Positions 12,678 to 25,113 of a stretch of DNA of 64,000 nt are shown in pieces (the first letter of the stretch is position 1; the number at the start of each line of letters is the position of its first letter). The DNA comes from Mytilus galloprovincialis. Taxonomy: Eukaryota; Mollusca; Bivalvia; Mytilida; Mytilidae. The stretch lies in NCBI RefSeq assembly GCF_965363235.1, contig NC_134845.1, positions 9,424,101-9,488,100 of the forward strand. Reading direction: 5' to 3'. The translations under genes were made by a program, and so were the position numbers. The notes beneath the pieces are model-generated. The model did not search any database, was not told the DNA's origin, and saw only the letters and a list, made by a program, of their open reading frames with translations.

Positions 12678-12877
12678 GCTCTGCATTTGAACAAATTTCA
12701 TTTCAATATGTTATGTTCAATTTTGGGGTTTTTATGTTCAAAAGTACAAGGAAAATTTGTATTTTTTTTTCGGTTCTATCTTGAAATTGATGCGTAGATG
12801 TTACAATTTTTTGGTGGTCTGTCTGGAGGAGAAAACCTACACATATTTAAACATTTGTATTTTATTATAAGAATTCA

Positions 12878-12883
12878 AATAAA
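12878..12883 (+). promoter_or_regulatory. Poly(A) signal of the two-exon gene
   Basis: AATAAA about 200 bp after the TAA at 12675-12677, in T-rich DNA followed by a GT-rich stretch, as expected for a 3' end. Confidence 0.6.
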
Positions 12884-14589
12884 ATTGACATTTGTGTGTG
12901 TGCTTTTTTTGTAGGCGTAATCTTCACTGTGTCTAAACCACACCGGCGAAATTTGTTCGGACTCGATGGTATCTAACATCCGGCACAATGACGGAACATT
13001 AATAGACAGAAGAAAGCTAGGTTTCTCCTTATTTTTTTATTTTTTTTATGATATCGAAGAATATATATACATATACAACTATTTTCTATTGTGAGATGCA
13101 ATATTTTCTACAACCGTTCTGTATTAACGGAGAAATAAGTCAAAATGCATGTCAAAATGACGAATTGAGTGAACCTTGCCTCGAAATTGTTAATTTTCTC
13201 GTTAAATTGTTCACATTGTACGGAAAGAAAGGTACGGGAAGATAGATATTGACACGGAGATTGCAAATTTAGTTATTATGAACATCTCCATAATTGTATC
13301 TCTGTGTATGGAACGAAAGAAATGGGTCATGTCAAAATGGAACTGGCCGGTTTCGTCAATGTATACAACCCGGTTTCGTCATAGATTTCAAAATGCATAA
13401 CCCGGTTTGGTCAAATAAAAAAAATCATAATTGCATTACATTATAATTGATTATTTAACTTCAGCGTTCAAAAGGAGTTTTGTGGGTCGTTGGAAAACAA
13501 GTTCGTTCACCGGACAACGGCTTATTATTTATATGAGTCTCAGATTCAAATAAATAATAAGCAAAAACTTGCCATTCCTACTCTTATAGAACACAAATAT
13601 TTTAATTTACTTTGCATTCCGAAATTTTTTAACAGCATATTGAGATTAAAGCTCTCTAAATATGCGTTTTCTATATGAGTTATGGGAAAATATGTTGAAC
13701 ATGTTTAAACTTGAAATTAAAGTTTACGGTTTTAAAAATCGAAACACACAATTGATATGTGATTTTCTCGCACAAAAGGATGGACACCTTTATAAGTAAT
13801 CTAATCATTCTATGTATGTAATCTTTTCTACAATCGTTAAAAATAAATCTTCTTAAGGATAAATGTTGATATAAGACAACTGTATATGCATGCATAATCG
13901 ACATAGAAAATGAATGTAGGATTACAGCTACCATGCATTTTTTTTTTATCCCTTATTGTAACTATACTGCTATGTCCAAATTAGTATAATAGTCTCAGGT
14001 CATCGACAAAATTCAATAATAATTATTTTGTTAACATTACTTAAAAAAACGAGTCTGTATTGTCGCCGTTGTGTTATGATGATCGTACACTGACGTTGGT
14101 CAATATATTTTGACAATATATACGGACAGACGGATTCAGTTTATTTCAAAGTGGACATAACTCGAACAACTTTTACATACCGCCGAGCGTAGCGAGTCGA
14201 ACAATATTTTGATTATTTTTTGTTTTACAAAATCTTTAAATACAGGAATCAATATAGTTTTGGCAACCAAAGGTGGGGTCGGGGCGTGCAACCTATACGT
14301 CATCTAGATTCGCCACTTATCTTATAAAGTGTATACCGAATTAAAATATTGTAAGAAATGAGAAAACAGGGACACCCGGGAAATCGGATTATGTGAGTTG
14401 GATTATGTTTATTAAAATAAATGCCGAATATCAAGTTCTTTTTGTCGATTTCTATACATTTTTTTCAAATATATATAAAAGTTATATAGCAAAAATGATA
14501 AGGCAGACAAATATACAAATAAATCGACTTGGCCGATATCCTAATAAAACTTATTGACCTTTAATTACGAGTTTTTTTTTCCGATGATT

Positions 14590-14750
14590 TCTTTGCGTTT
14601 TTACACGCCCGTCCCAATTTTGACAGGACGTATTATTGTATACACCCGTCTGTCCGTCCGTCCGTCCGTCCTTCCGTCCGTTCCTCCATCTATCAGTCAG
14701 TCGGTCCGTCCGTCTGTCCGTCTATCTATCCGTCTGTCCAGCATAAACAT
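14590..14750. repeat. (TCCG)n-containing dispersed repeat nested in the CACTGTG element
   Basis: Begins at ACGCCCGTCCCAATTTTGAC and runs into a TCCG/TCTG tetranucleotide array. The open frames here have repetitive PSVRPSV-type translations and are not genes. Confidence 0.6.
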
Positions 14751-14839
14751 GTCGCACCGTAACTTCAGGACAGCTTATCTGTATAAAAAAAACAACAGAT
14801 TATTTAAAAATGTCTATCAACATTAAAGTTCATACAAAT

Positions 14840-15010
14840 TCCAAGCGACAACAACCCGACCATAGAGCAGAAAATAGCCGAAGGCCACAATGGGACTTCA
14901 ATGAAGCGAGAATCTCCCGCATCCGGTGGCGTCCTTTAGCTGGCCCCTTCATAAATATTCATACTAGTTCAGTGATAGTGGACTTCATAGTAAACTGCGA
15001 ATACATTTAT
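14840..15010 (+). repeat. Dispersed mussel repeat (AGCCGAAGGCC family), nested copy
   Basis: Text from CAACAACCCGACCATAGAGC through TAGCTGGCCCCTTCATAAAT to TACTAGTTCAGTGATAGTGG matches, in inverse orientation, the longer copy at 22441-22985. It lies inside the element at 12925-16737. Confidence 0.65.
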
Positions 15011-15169
15011 ATTTATTATATTTAAGGGATAATTTTAATTATGATACAAGTTTTGGCACACATCGCGCATTTACTATACAGGCTCTGTCATTGGACGAGT
15101 TAAGTTTTTTTCATCATTTTTTATTATTTGTACTTTTGTTGTACTGTTTGTGTCAGCGACAACACTTTA

Positions 15170-15440
15170 ACTCAGTCCATTCCCGAATCACACGCTTGTA
15201 ATTCCATGGTTGTCTTTGGTTGCTTTATACCATATGCGTTTTGAACATAAAATAGGCAGGTAGTTTTCTTGTTTGAATTGTTTTACATTTATAATTTAGG
15301 GCCTGTTATAGCTTGCTTTCATACAGTTTGTGTGTTTTTCTCATTGTTTAAGGCATACGCTGACCTAAACTTGATTAATTCAACATAATTTTTGTGTCTA
15401 AAAGAAAGTTGTCTCATTGTCAATGTTTATGGAATAAGTG
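15170..15440 (+). repeat. Diverged copy of the TTGAATTGTTTTACATT repeat
   Basis: Shares GTTTGAATTGTTTTACATT, a GGGCCTTTTATAGC-like segment and a TTGTCTCATTG segment with the better copies at 40245-40935 and 39214-39580. It is nested in the CACTGTG element. Confidence 0.5.
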
Positions 15441-16954
15441 GTTACCGTCACTTCTTCTTAATAAGACCTAGATATAAATGACGGTCATGTTTTGCAAACC
15501 AACTTTTATTCACATTGAAAATACAAAACTGTCAGATATTGTTTTCGAAAGTTATCTTGAAGTTTCAATTGAATTTGAACTGTACAAAAAATGAATTTGA
15601 ACTGTAAAAATAATGTGAAAAACATGCCTATGAAAATAAATGTACCAGAAACGGGGAGAACGTTACAAATCTCACTGCTATGTTATGGATGCTTAAGTGT
15701 GAAAACTCTCTTTAGTGCGCAAGTAACACAGTATATATAGTACCAGAAAATCTGGCAGGACTGCATGCATGATTAATTTGTGTAGAACAGTATAAACTAT
15801 AGTCGGTTTGGGACTGTTCGTCAATGATTGAATGCATAAATGTATTAATAATTGATAGTAAATATTGTAAACTAAGTGTATATAGTATAGTATAGTAAAT
15901 TAAAATTATGGCACAATCAAAACACATCCTTTTATTTTTCATCTTTACATACTAATATTATAAACAAAGAAAATAAAATAATGTTACCAAATAATTAGAT
16001 ACCAGTGTTTGCTATTCAGTATTTATATTCCATTTAAAATTAGTTTGAAGTTAAGTGAAATAAGGGATACGCATTTCATTAGGAAAATGTGTATTATCAT
16101 AATTAACTATGTCCAAAAGTGCCCGTTTAAAATAGATTTAACACGCCAAGTTTACTTTACAATAAATATATATTTAAATTCTCGAAAGACAATGTTCAGA
16201 TCCGTGCCAAAGTTTCTTTTCATAAATTGTTTGTTAAAAAAAACAAAAAAAAAAACGGGTGATATATATAGACGAAACCGGGTGATTGTGGAGTAACAAC
16301 ATTGACGAAACCGGTTTATTTTAATTTGACATGACCCTTTTCTTTCGTTCCATACACAGAAATACAATTATTCAGATGCTCATAATAACTAAATTTACAA
16401 TCTCCGTGTCAATATCTATCTTCCCGTACCTTTCTTTCCGTACAATGTGAACAATTTAACGAGAAATTAAACAATTTCGAGGCAAGGTTCACTCCATTCG
16501 TCATTTTGACATGCATTTTGACTTATTTCTTCGTTAATATAAGAACGGTTGTAGAAAATATTGCATATCACAATAGAAAATAGTTGTATATGTATATATA
16601 TTCTTCGATATCATAAAAAAAATAAGAAAATAAGGAGAAACCTAGCTTTCTTCTGTCTATTAATGTTCCGTCATTGTGCCGGATGTTAGATACCATCGAG
16701 TCCGAACAAATTTCGCCGGTGTGGTTTAGACACAGTGATCTTTTCATAAGGAGGCGGAGCTTACTCCTGCAATATTGGTTAAAGTGTTGTTGGTTATTTC
16801 ATGGCAGTTTTCCCATTGAGTTATATAGGCCCATGTGACCTTTCATGCAATATTATTTGGTTGCTTCAATTTAGAGCATACATTTTGGTACATGCTTGTC
16901 GTCTCTGTGTTATTCCATAAAAAGATCAAAGGAAAAAAGAAGATTCATGTTACA

Positions 16955-17204
16955 AGAATTATTCACTTGCAAGTGACTAATTCGACCTCATTGAATCCGT
17001 ATTCATGTGATCTTTTATTAATTTAACCCCTTAACTTGAGATGGATATCACGGGAATTGTATGTGTAAAGTTATTTAAAGGAAAAGAATGTCAACATTGA
17101 AAGTGAAACAAAGGTAAATCATTTGATTGACTGATTCGATCCACAAGCTATCATTCTTAAACAGGTAAAAACGATGATAAACATTTATTATTCGTCTATA
17201 ATAT
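16955..17204 (+). repeat. Fragment of a GTTAAAGGGGCACTAGCT-family element, interrupted by the palindromic element
   Basis: From GAATTATTCACTTGCAAGTG to CTATAATAT it aligns well with 58463-58717 inside the intact element at 58316-59007, sharing for example ACATTGAAAGTGAAACAAAG and CTGATTCGATCCACAA. The match stops exactly where the CACTGGGG element begins at 17205. The uninterrupted copy reads CTATAATATG at that point, so it shows the empty target site. Confidence 0.7.
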
Positions 17205-18120
17205 CACTGGGGTAAAGCTGATGACCGTAACTGCATTCACGGTCATCCCAAGATGTCGGATGAAAAAATAGGTCAGTATCTGTATTGTCTGTTACAGTGT
17301 TTCTATATCATTTTCTTTACAAAGTATACATTGATACGATGTAAATTTATAAAAGATTCACACGGAAATCACAAATTACTTCCGAGAAATGTGCATGAAA
17401 TTGGAAATTCGATTTAAAAAAATCGCAAAGATGACCGTAAATCACATTCGAGATGACCGTAACATAATCAGCAATTCATAACAAGGGTGACCGTAATTGG
17501 TTAAAAGATGACCGTAATTTGTAAAGGATGACCGTAATTTCTAAATGATGACCGTAACTTTTAAAGGATGATCGTCAATTCTAAGAAATATCCGTATTTG
17601 TATAACTACTTTTTTTGTATCAAATGAATAATGGTGTTGATATAAATTAAAAACGTATTTATATGAGAGTATTATCCTATAGGTAGGAGAAAATAAGACG
17701 TGCTTTAAATACAAAGTTCACCATATATATCGTTTTTTTACGGTAGAGGGTATAATTTTTAAAATGAACATACAACAAGACATGCACATGAAAAGTGGGG
17801 AACACATGCAATAAAAGCGCGATTAAATGACACCTTACAAGTATAATAAAAAAAAAGTGTGCTGCACAGCCTCCAACTAAAAGTCAAAAGATGTTTTTTT
17901 ATACCTGGAATTCCTTGTAATGACATATAATAAATGCACTTTTTTAAAAATGCCAATGGATGTACACCCATTGATATTATATCGTCTTTGATTTGTCTTC
18001 TATTTTGTCTTGCAAGTAAAATAACAGAACCTGTTTTTAAAATACTACGCCCAAACTAGTGAAGGCGAGCTTCAGCAAAATAGATCCTTAAAATAGTCTT
18101 GTGCGTATAGCGTATCACAA

Positions 18121-18270
18121 GGGGCAGGGGCAGATTAAGCCATTTTCGAAAAAGGGGGGTCCCAAACCAGAGTAAAGGGGGTTCAAACTATGTGTCCCCA
18201 TTCAAATGTACTGATCGGTAAATAAAAAGGGGGTTCCAACCCCGGACCCCCTTTGGATCCATCACTGAGG
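18121..18270. repeat. Nested GGGGGTCC repeat in unit A
   Basis: Runs of GGGGG and CCCCC around CCCAAACCAGAGTAAAGG, with a short terminal inverted character. Its mirror copy is at about 19965-20105 in unit B. Confidence 0.55.
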
Positions 18271-18394
18271 GGAACCTTGTCATTTGTATATACAGCAATG
18301 TTATTCATATATAAAGACAAACTAAGATTTTAATCTGCTTCCTCTGGAACCATACACACAGGCTAGATTACCGGATATTCATATGTTTGATTAG

Positions 18395-18612
18395 TGTTTT
18401 TATGCTCCATTCATGGGCATTATGTTTTCTGGTCTGTGCGACAGCGTCCGTTCGTTTGTTCGTCCGTACACATGTTTCCTATGATATGATCTTTTTAATC
18501 ATAATGACAAATTACATTTTATTCCCATTTTAACGGTCCACTGAACATAGAAAATTATAGTGTAGATGAGGCATGTACTAGAGACACCTCAGAGGGACAC
18601 ATTCTTGTTTCT
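18395..18612 (+). mobile_element. Nested GCATTATGTTTTCTGGTCTG MITE in unit A
   Basis: Runs from ATGCTCCATTCATGGGCATT to GGGACACATTCTTGTT. It is a diverged relative of the fuller copy at 25431-25745. Its mirror image is at about 19613-19832 in unit B, showing that the insertion predates the duplication that made the palindrome. Confidence 0.65.
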
Positions 18613-19612
18613 TCAACTTTTCGTCGTATCTCTGTCAATTTGTATTAAAATTTTAAAGTCGTTATCGATAAATATTTCATTGTTTACGAGAAATTTGCAA
18701 TTTACTATCATTGTCATGGACTCAAAATACGGCAAATAGTTAAAAATAAATTGATGAAACATGTTTATATCCGCTAACTAAGCTCCTATTGAGACAAACA
18801 CAGCAAAAAGCTATGAATACAAATACGGATATTCTTAGAATTGAGGGTCATCATTTAAAAGTTACGATCATCCTTTATAAAATAGTCATTCTTTACAAAT
18901 TACGGTCATATTTTACAAGTTACGGTCATCTGTTTACCAATCACGGTCATCCTTGTTTTATGTTACGGTCATCTTGAAAATATTTTGATAATGATTTACG
19001 GACATCTTAGCGATTTTTTCAAATTGAATTTCGCGTTTCCTGAACATTTTTCGGTAGTAATTTGTGATTTCTGTGTTAATACTTTATAAATTTACATCGT
19101 ATCAATGTATACTTTGTAAAGAAAATGATATAGAAACACTGTAACAGACAATACAGATACTGACCTAATTTTTCATCCGACATCTTGGGATGACCGTGAA
19201 TGCAGTTACGGTCATCAGCTTTACCCCAGTGATATTAGAACATGTATTATACGGACACTATTTATTTATAGGATCAATCGTGAATTCACTGGGGTAAAGC
19301 TGATGACCGTAACTGCATCTTGGGATGACCGTAAAGAATGACTTTAATCTATAAAGGATGATCGTAACTTTTAAATGATGACCCTCAATTCTAAGAATAT
19401 CCGTATTTGTATTCATAGCTTTTTGCTGTGTTTGTCTCAATGGGAGCTTAGTTAGCGGATATAAACATGTTTCATCAATTTATTTTTAACTATTTGCCGT
19501 ATTTTGAGTTCATGACAATGATAGTAAATTGCAAAGTTCTCGTAAACAATGAAATATTTATCGATTACGACTTTAAAATTTTAATACAAATTGACAGAGA
19601 TACAACGAAAAG

Positions 19613-19832
19613 TTGAAGAAACAAGAATGTGTCCCTCTGAGGTGTCTCTAGTACATGCCTCATCTACACTAATTTTCTATGTTCAGTGGACCGTTAAAAT
19701 GGGAAAAAAATGTAATTTGTCATTATGATTAAAAAGATCATATCATAGAAAACATGTGTACGGACGAACAAAGGAACGGACGCTGTCGCACAGACCAGAA
19801 AACATAATGCCCATGAATGGAGCATAAAAAAA
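19613..19832 (-). mobile_element. Nested GCATTATGTTTTCTGGTCTG MITE in unit B
   Basis: Reverse-complement partner of 18395-18612, with few differences. It belongs to the palindrome described at 17205-21028. Confidence 0.65.
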
Positions 19833-21697
19833 CACTAATCAAACATATGAATATCCGGTAATCTAGCCTGTGTTTATGGTTCCAGAGGAAGCAGATTAAA
19901 ATCTTAGTTTGTCTTTATATATGAATAACATTGCTGTTTATACAAATTGACAAGGTTCCCCTCAGTGGTGGATCCAAAGGGGGTCCGGGGTTGGAACCCC
20001 CTTTTTATTTACCGATCAGTACATTTGAATGGGGACACATAGTTTGAACCCCCTTTACCCTGGTTTGGGACCCCCCTTTTTCGAAAATGGCTTAATCTGC
20101 CCCTGCTTCTTGTGATACGCTATACGCACAAGACTATTTTAAGGATCTATTTTGCTGAAGCTCGCCTTCACTAGTTTGGGCGTAGTATTTTAAAAACAGG
20201 TTCTGTTATTTTACTTGCAAGACAAAATAGAAGACAAATCAAAGACGATATAATATCAATGGGTGTACATCCATTGGCATTTTTAAAAAAGTGCATTTAT
20301 TATATGTCATTACAAGGAATTCCAGAAATAAAAAAAACATCTTTTGGCTTTTAGTTGGAGGCTGTGCAGCACACTTTTTTTTTTATTATACTTGTAAGGT
20401 GTCATTTAATCACGCTTTTATTGCATGTGTTCCCCACTTTTCATGTGCATGTCTTGTTGTATGTTCATTTTAAAAATTATACCCTCTACCGTAAAAAAAA
20501 GATATATATGGTGAACTTTGTATTTAAAGCACGTCTTATTTTCTCCTACCTATAGGATAATACTCTCATATAAATACGTTTTTAATTTATATCAACACCA
20601 TTAATCATTTGATACAAAAAAAGTAGTTATACAAATACGGATATTTCTTAGAATTGACGATCATCCTTTAAAAGTTACGGTCAGCATTTAGAAATTACGG
20701 GCATCCTTTACAAATTACGGTCATCTTTTAACTAATTACGGTCACCCTTGTTATGAATTGCTGATTATGTTACGGTCATCTCGAATGTGATTTACGGTCA
20801 TCTTAGCGATTTTTTTTAAATCGAAATTCCTGTTTCATGCACATTTCTCGGAAGTAATTTGTGATTTCCGTGTGAATCTTTTATACATTTACATCGTATC
20901 AATGTATACTTTGTAAAGAAAATGATATAGACACACTGTAACAGACAATACAGATACTGACCTATTTTTTCATCCGACATCTTGGGATGACCGTGAATGC
21001 AGTTACGGTCATCAGCTTTACCCCAGTGAATATGCAGCAAATCGTGAAGAAAAATCATTCAACTAATGTTATCAATTTTGAACGGTAAGCTGCGATTGGA
21101 TCATATAGTGACATGTGTTAAATCCTGATCAACACTGTCAGAGACATATAAAAAAAACCACTATATTTATGAACTATTAAAAAAATCCAAAACATATGAC
21201 TATTTACTTATCTAATAACAAGACAGAATCCATTTTTTAGGGGGAAATGGGGAGGCGCGTAGAATGGCATATCCTACACTTTTTCAACAAAAACAAATAT
21301 CAATTCTGTTTATTTTAAACTGATTACCCCCCACCCCTCTTCCGCTTTCCCTTCCGTTTTTTCCACAATAAAAAAATTCAAATGGTGGCTCTGTTTTTTT
21401 TTCTTGTTTTTTTTTTTTTTATAAATTCCTTTACAAGCGAAGTTGCATTCTAAAAACTCTCCAATGTGACAATATTCATCTTTAAAATTTCCTTGAAATG
21501 GTTCTTTTTTTCATAAAGTTATTAAATTCTTGATTTTTTTTAAACCTCGCGGATTAAGGTACGTGAAAAAAACATGTTTTTCAACTGTAACTTACATTAA
21601 TTGGTATATGGCCATTGAAGTTTCTAAAATGTTTAGTTTTGCTAACTCTTCTAAATGCAAAATGTACTTCTTCCTTCCTGAAACGTCGTTTACGTCA

Positions 21698-21879
21698 GAT
21701 ACAAAACAAAGGTAACAAACAAATAGGCCGGAAACAACCTGCTGTATAGTTTGTCTGCACTTGTAGTCAGGTCAAGGTACTCGGCTAGCGCCTCGGACCC
21801 TGACCTGACTACTTGTGTAGAATAACTATCCGGCAACGGTTGTTACCAGCCTGTTTGTTTGTTACCTTTGTATTGTATC
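21698..21879. mobile_element. 180-bp hairpin MITE
   Basis: GATACAAAACAAAGGTAACA at 21698 pairs with TGTTACCTTTGTATTGTATC ending at 21879. The inner arm TTGTAGTCAGGTCAAGGTAC also pairs, across a loop with GGCTAGCGCCTCGG. It is non-coding. Confidence 0.75.
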
Positions 21880-22440
21880 TAATACAGATTGAAAAAGAGT
21901 GATTTTAGATTCCAATACACGCTTTTGATTCTGGGTTTCATATTTTAATCGAGAGTAAACCGGTCTCACTTGTAGTCAGTTGAATACGAAACTACACAGA
22001 GTCGCAAATACACATATGCTATCAATATAAGAAATGTGTACAAGACAAAAGAAGTTATTGTTTTATACTCTTGTGAAACTGAAAGATTTTCAACATCCCC
22101 CACCCCCCCAAAAAAAGGGAAAAGGCAAAAAAAAAGACAGACAGACAGAAAGACAACGAAATAAATGTTAAGTTTCTTTTGTTTTAAAGAAAATATTGAT
22201 GCCAGTATCATAGATTAAAATAAAATTACTACATATGACAATTAAGAAACTCTATTCAAAAATGTATGCACAACCCTATTGAATCCTCTATTGTAACTCG
22301 CGCACTCTATGCCTTGAAAAATAACTAACTTAATAAAATCCGTACTGTATATTATATATATCTATATATATTATGCTATCCAACAACAAATATTAAGAAA
22401 TATTGCATATCTTTATTTCAATGATATTATGTGTACATGT

Positions 22441-22985
22441 TCATATGATGAAGACATAATCCTTCAATCAGTTTGATTGAGGTCTGGAGCTGGCATGCCA
22501 GTTACTGATAGTAGTCTGTTGTTATTTAATATGTATAATGGTCATTTTGTTTATTTTCTTTTGTTTCATATTCTGACATCGGACTCGAACTTCTCTTAAA
22601 CTGAGTTTTACTGTGCGCATTGTTGCGCGTTTGTTTTTCTACATTAGCTAGAGGTATAGGGGGAAGATTGAGATCTCTAAAACATGTGTAACCCTGCCGC
22701 AATTTTGCGCCTGTCCCAAGTCAGGAGCCTCTGGCCTTTTTAGTCTTGTATGATTTTTAATTTTAGTTTCTTGAGTATAATTCGAGGTTCAGTATGACGT
22801 CCATTATCACTGAACTAGTATACATATTTATTTTAATAGGGGCCAGCTGAAGGACTGTCACACCTCCGGTGCGGGCGTTTCTCGCTACATTGAAGTCCCA
22901 TTGTTGGCCTTCGGCTGTTGTCTGCTCTATGGTCGGGTTGTTGTCTCTTTGACACATTCCCAATTTCCATTCTCAATTTTAATGT
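22441..22985 (-). repeat. Dispersed mussel repeat, long copy
   Basis: From ATGAAGACATAATCCTTCAA through GCGCCTGTCCCAAGTCAGGA and GGCCAGCTGAAGGAC to TCCATTCTCAATTTTAATGT. I recognise it as one of the commonest dispersed repeats in Mytilus sequence. The 66- and 110-codon minus-strand frames over it are repeat-derived. A shorter inverse copy is at 14840-15010. Confidence 0.65.
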
Positions 22986-23185
22986 GACGAACCAGGAAAT
23001 GGATCCTGTTGTAACCGGGAGACTGGCTACTGATTTGAAGTTGATAACGAGCTGCAACCCACGACCGGTTGCAGATGTTGGCGATGCCAACGGTAGACAA
23101 TGACTATAGGATCTAGTCACTTGACTGTGAATACTCGCTTCAACTCCACTTGTAGAATTAGACACAAGTCCTATGCAGTAGTTAA

Positions 23186-25029
23186 CAATTTAATGATTCA
23201 GGATGGAATACATGTAGTTTTACAAAATGATGTACTTTGACACATTGAACAGATTGATACAAATTGAGCGGATGTTGTCAGTACGAATGCCCGACTCTCA
23301 CTGAAGTTACAAACTTCAGAAAACATATTTAAATCAAGAATTTATATGGTGACAATTTCATAATAGAAAGGAGATAACTGAATGACAATGAAATAATACG
23401 ATATTAAAAGATATAACAAAAGAATATAACAAAAAGCTGCCGTTTGAGCTTGAGGCTAAATAGCGCCGTAATTGAAATCGGACTGAAGGATTTAAAATTA
23501 TTTTTTACGTAAGAAACCTTAAGAACTATGTAAAGCTGTGACTTTATCTATTATTTACAAAAAGAATGATCTTGAAACAAATTTCTGACTTTGTGAAAAT
23601 ATACTTGACACTTAATTATTACTTATAATACAAAAAGCTTTACAAAGAAAAATCGTTACATCATAATGAAATTACTTTGACGGACAAATATTGCAAATAA
23701 AATGATTTCGATAAAATAATGAATTATTATAAATAGTTTAACAATATAATGACATTTTATGACCGAACAGTTTGTCAATGAATGTTCAAAAGTATCATAT
23801 TTATGAAGAATACCCTTTTCAAATAGTTCCAAATGAAGATGCATAATATACACAAATTATCCCTATCACACTGTTGACAAAATACACATATTCAACGTCT
23901 ACATTCAAACTGCAGAACAGTTTATTCCATATTGGTATTATTTCAGTTATATTTTGAATAAAACAGCATAACCAACAGACAAGAATTGAAAATAACCGCG
24001 GTAAACGTCACGTGCTATTACATAAATGTATATAATCATGGTAATATGTTCGATCACACATGCGATAAATGAACGAACTCTCATACATGAATCATGATTG
24101 CTGAATCAGAGTGATAAGATTCAAAACATTTTCGACTGGAAGAATCCATAAGTATGAAATGTGAAGTAGTTCTGTCATGAAATAGAAGTTCCTAATAATA
24201 TAATAAGGTTCTATTGTTATTCTCAACATCTGTCTTATTTTAAAAATTCTAAATTAAAAAAAAAAAAAAAATCAAAGTTATCTGATGAAATGAAATTTGT
24301 TTGGATTCTTTCATCTGAAGATTTATTTGTTACTGCAAACTTAAATTAATTATTACTCCCTTTTTGGAAAACGAAAGAAACTCTTTGAAATCATCAATAT
24401 AGTTTGAAAAAATAGAAAGAATTTTTTTATAAAAAAAATCGATTAGGAGTTATCTCCAAAATACCTAGGTCTAATAATTGTCCTCCTGAAGAGAATATTT
24501 ATATAACTTGTACTTGTGAAAATAATTTTGGAAATATCAAAATTATATTCACTGTTCGCGTAAGCCTTACTATATACAATAATAAACAAATAATTACAAA
24601 AATATACCAACACGGAAAAAAAAAGATCAAAAATTACATTCAAGTCGTGTTTGTTTTCTATTCTCTTTGTGAAATCTGAAATATAATTTAAACAGTAATT
24701 ATGTTCCCAATCAATATCTTTTTGTTTTTGTATCATTATTCTAACAAACCAAATTACAAAACAGCAGATAACTACTATCATTTATGCCGTTTAGAACTGT
24801 TCAACCTTTTAACAGATTTTCACTTCTCTACCTTAGAATTGATTCTGACAGTTATAACATAGAACAGTTCTTAAACTAATAAGAACACTAATTCTTTGAC
24901 ATATCATTCTAAATTTCAAAGAGAGTTGGAAGCATGTCCAAAATGTATGTAACATATATCAGTACAACACCAACAAGTAATTTATATCCCTCTTAATTAA
25001 TTTCAAATTAAAAATATACTGTCAAGAGC
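23186..25029. other. 3' flank of the SAMD9-like gene
   Basis: AT-rich DNA downstream of the stop codon at 25030-25032 (minus strand). It probably includes the 3' UTR. A minus-strand AATAAA at 24322-24327 is one possible poly(A) signal, but several similar A/T strings exist. A 112-codon minus-strand open frame at 24443-24781 has low-complexity, membrane-like composition and no recognisable motif; I treat it as UTR or chance. Confidence 0.4.
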
Positions 25030-25113
25030 TTAAAATGGTAAATATTCATCTACTGTTCCTCTTTTAACTTCGTATGCCATTCTGATTTCATCCTCATATT
25101 TCAGAAGCTCTCC
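25030..25113 (-). CDS. Terminal coding exon of the SAMD9-like gene
   Basis: After TTTTGCAG the exon reads 27 codons (starting GELLKYEDEIRMAYEVK, ending EYLPF) and a TAA. Its phase 0 start matches the phase 0 donor AGAGAT|GTAAGT at 28184/28185, so it replaces the three codons that would otherwise be read into the intron. The charged, helical composition suits a protein C terminus. The intron is 3.07 kb and contains two MITE-type elements. Confidence 0.75.
   Translation of the reverse strand, partial: GELLKYEDEIRMAYEVKRGTVDEYLPF

Larger units (their letters stand above)
12925..16737. mobile_element. 3.8-kb CACTGTG-ended DNA transposon with 5-bp TSD and long TIRs
   Basis: Left end CACTGTGTCTAAACC at 12925 and right end GGTTTAGACACAGTG at 16737 are inverted. 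The homology continues inward for roughly 480 bp on each side (to about 13410 and from about 16250). A perfect 5-bp duplication, ATCTT, flanks it at 12920-12924 and 16738-16742. The inner TIR region carries repeats of CCGGTTTCGTCAA. The roughly 2.8-kb interior has no transposase-length frame and contains nested mussel repeats. Ends starting with CAC plus a 5-bp TSD fit the Transib/RAG-like superfamily, but without a transposase this is inference. It is a non-autonomous copy. Confidence 0.8.
17205..21028. mobile_element. 3.8-kb composite palindromic CACTGGGG element with 5-bp TSD
   Basis: Two opposed units form a giant inverted palindrome: unit A 17205-19231 and unit B 19287-21028, separated by 55 bp. 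Each unit begins and ends with CACTGGGGTAAAGCTGATG or its complement. Subterminal GATGACCGTAA motifs recur, often every 20 bp (17430-17580, 18840-18975, 20660-20790). Neither unit alone has matching 5-bp flanks, but the whole is flanked by AATAT on both sides (17200-17204 and 21029-21033). Unit B lacks part of its inner terminal region. Identical short open frames occur at 18789-18977 (plus) and 19258-19440 (minus), and at 17759-17971 (minus) and 20291-20473 (plus); these are palindrome mirror images, not genes. No transposase is present. Each unit also carries two nested repeats. Confidence 0.85.

Noticed and set aside
18789..18977. Duplicate 60-codon open frames MRQTQQKAMNT at 18789 and 19440
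   Set aside because: They are mirror images of the same subterminal repeat array in the palindromic element; the sequence is repetitive DNA, not protein-coding.
17205..19231. Unit A as an independent insertion with a 4-bp ATAT duplication
   Set aside because: ATAT occurs on both sides but is AT-trivial. The 5-bp AATAT flanking the whole A+B unit, the empty-site paralog, and the 5-bp duplication of the neighbouring CACTG element fit better.
22833..23165. 110-codon minus-strand open frame
   Set aside because: Mostly inside a dispersed mussel repeat, and the same translation fragments recur in the nested copy near 14850.
24443..24781. 112-codon minus-strand open frame with membrane-like stretches
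   Set aside because: Low-complexity AT-driven composition, no splice or promoter context, and a position in the probable 3' UTR of the SAMD9-like gene.
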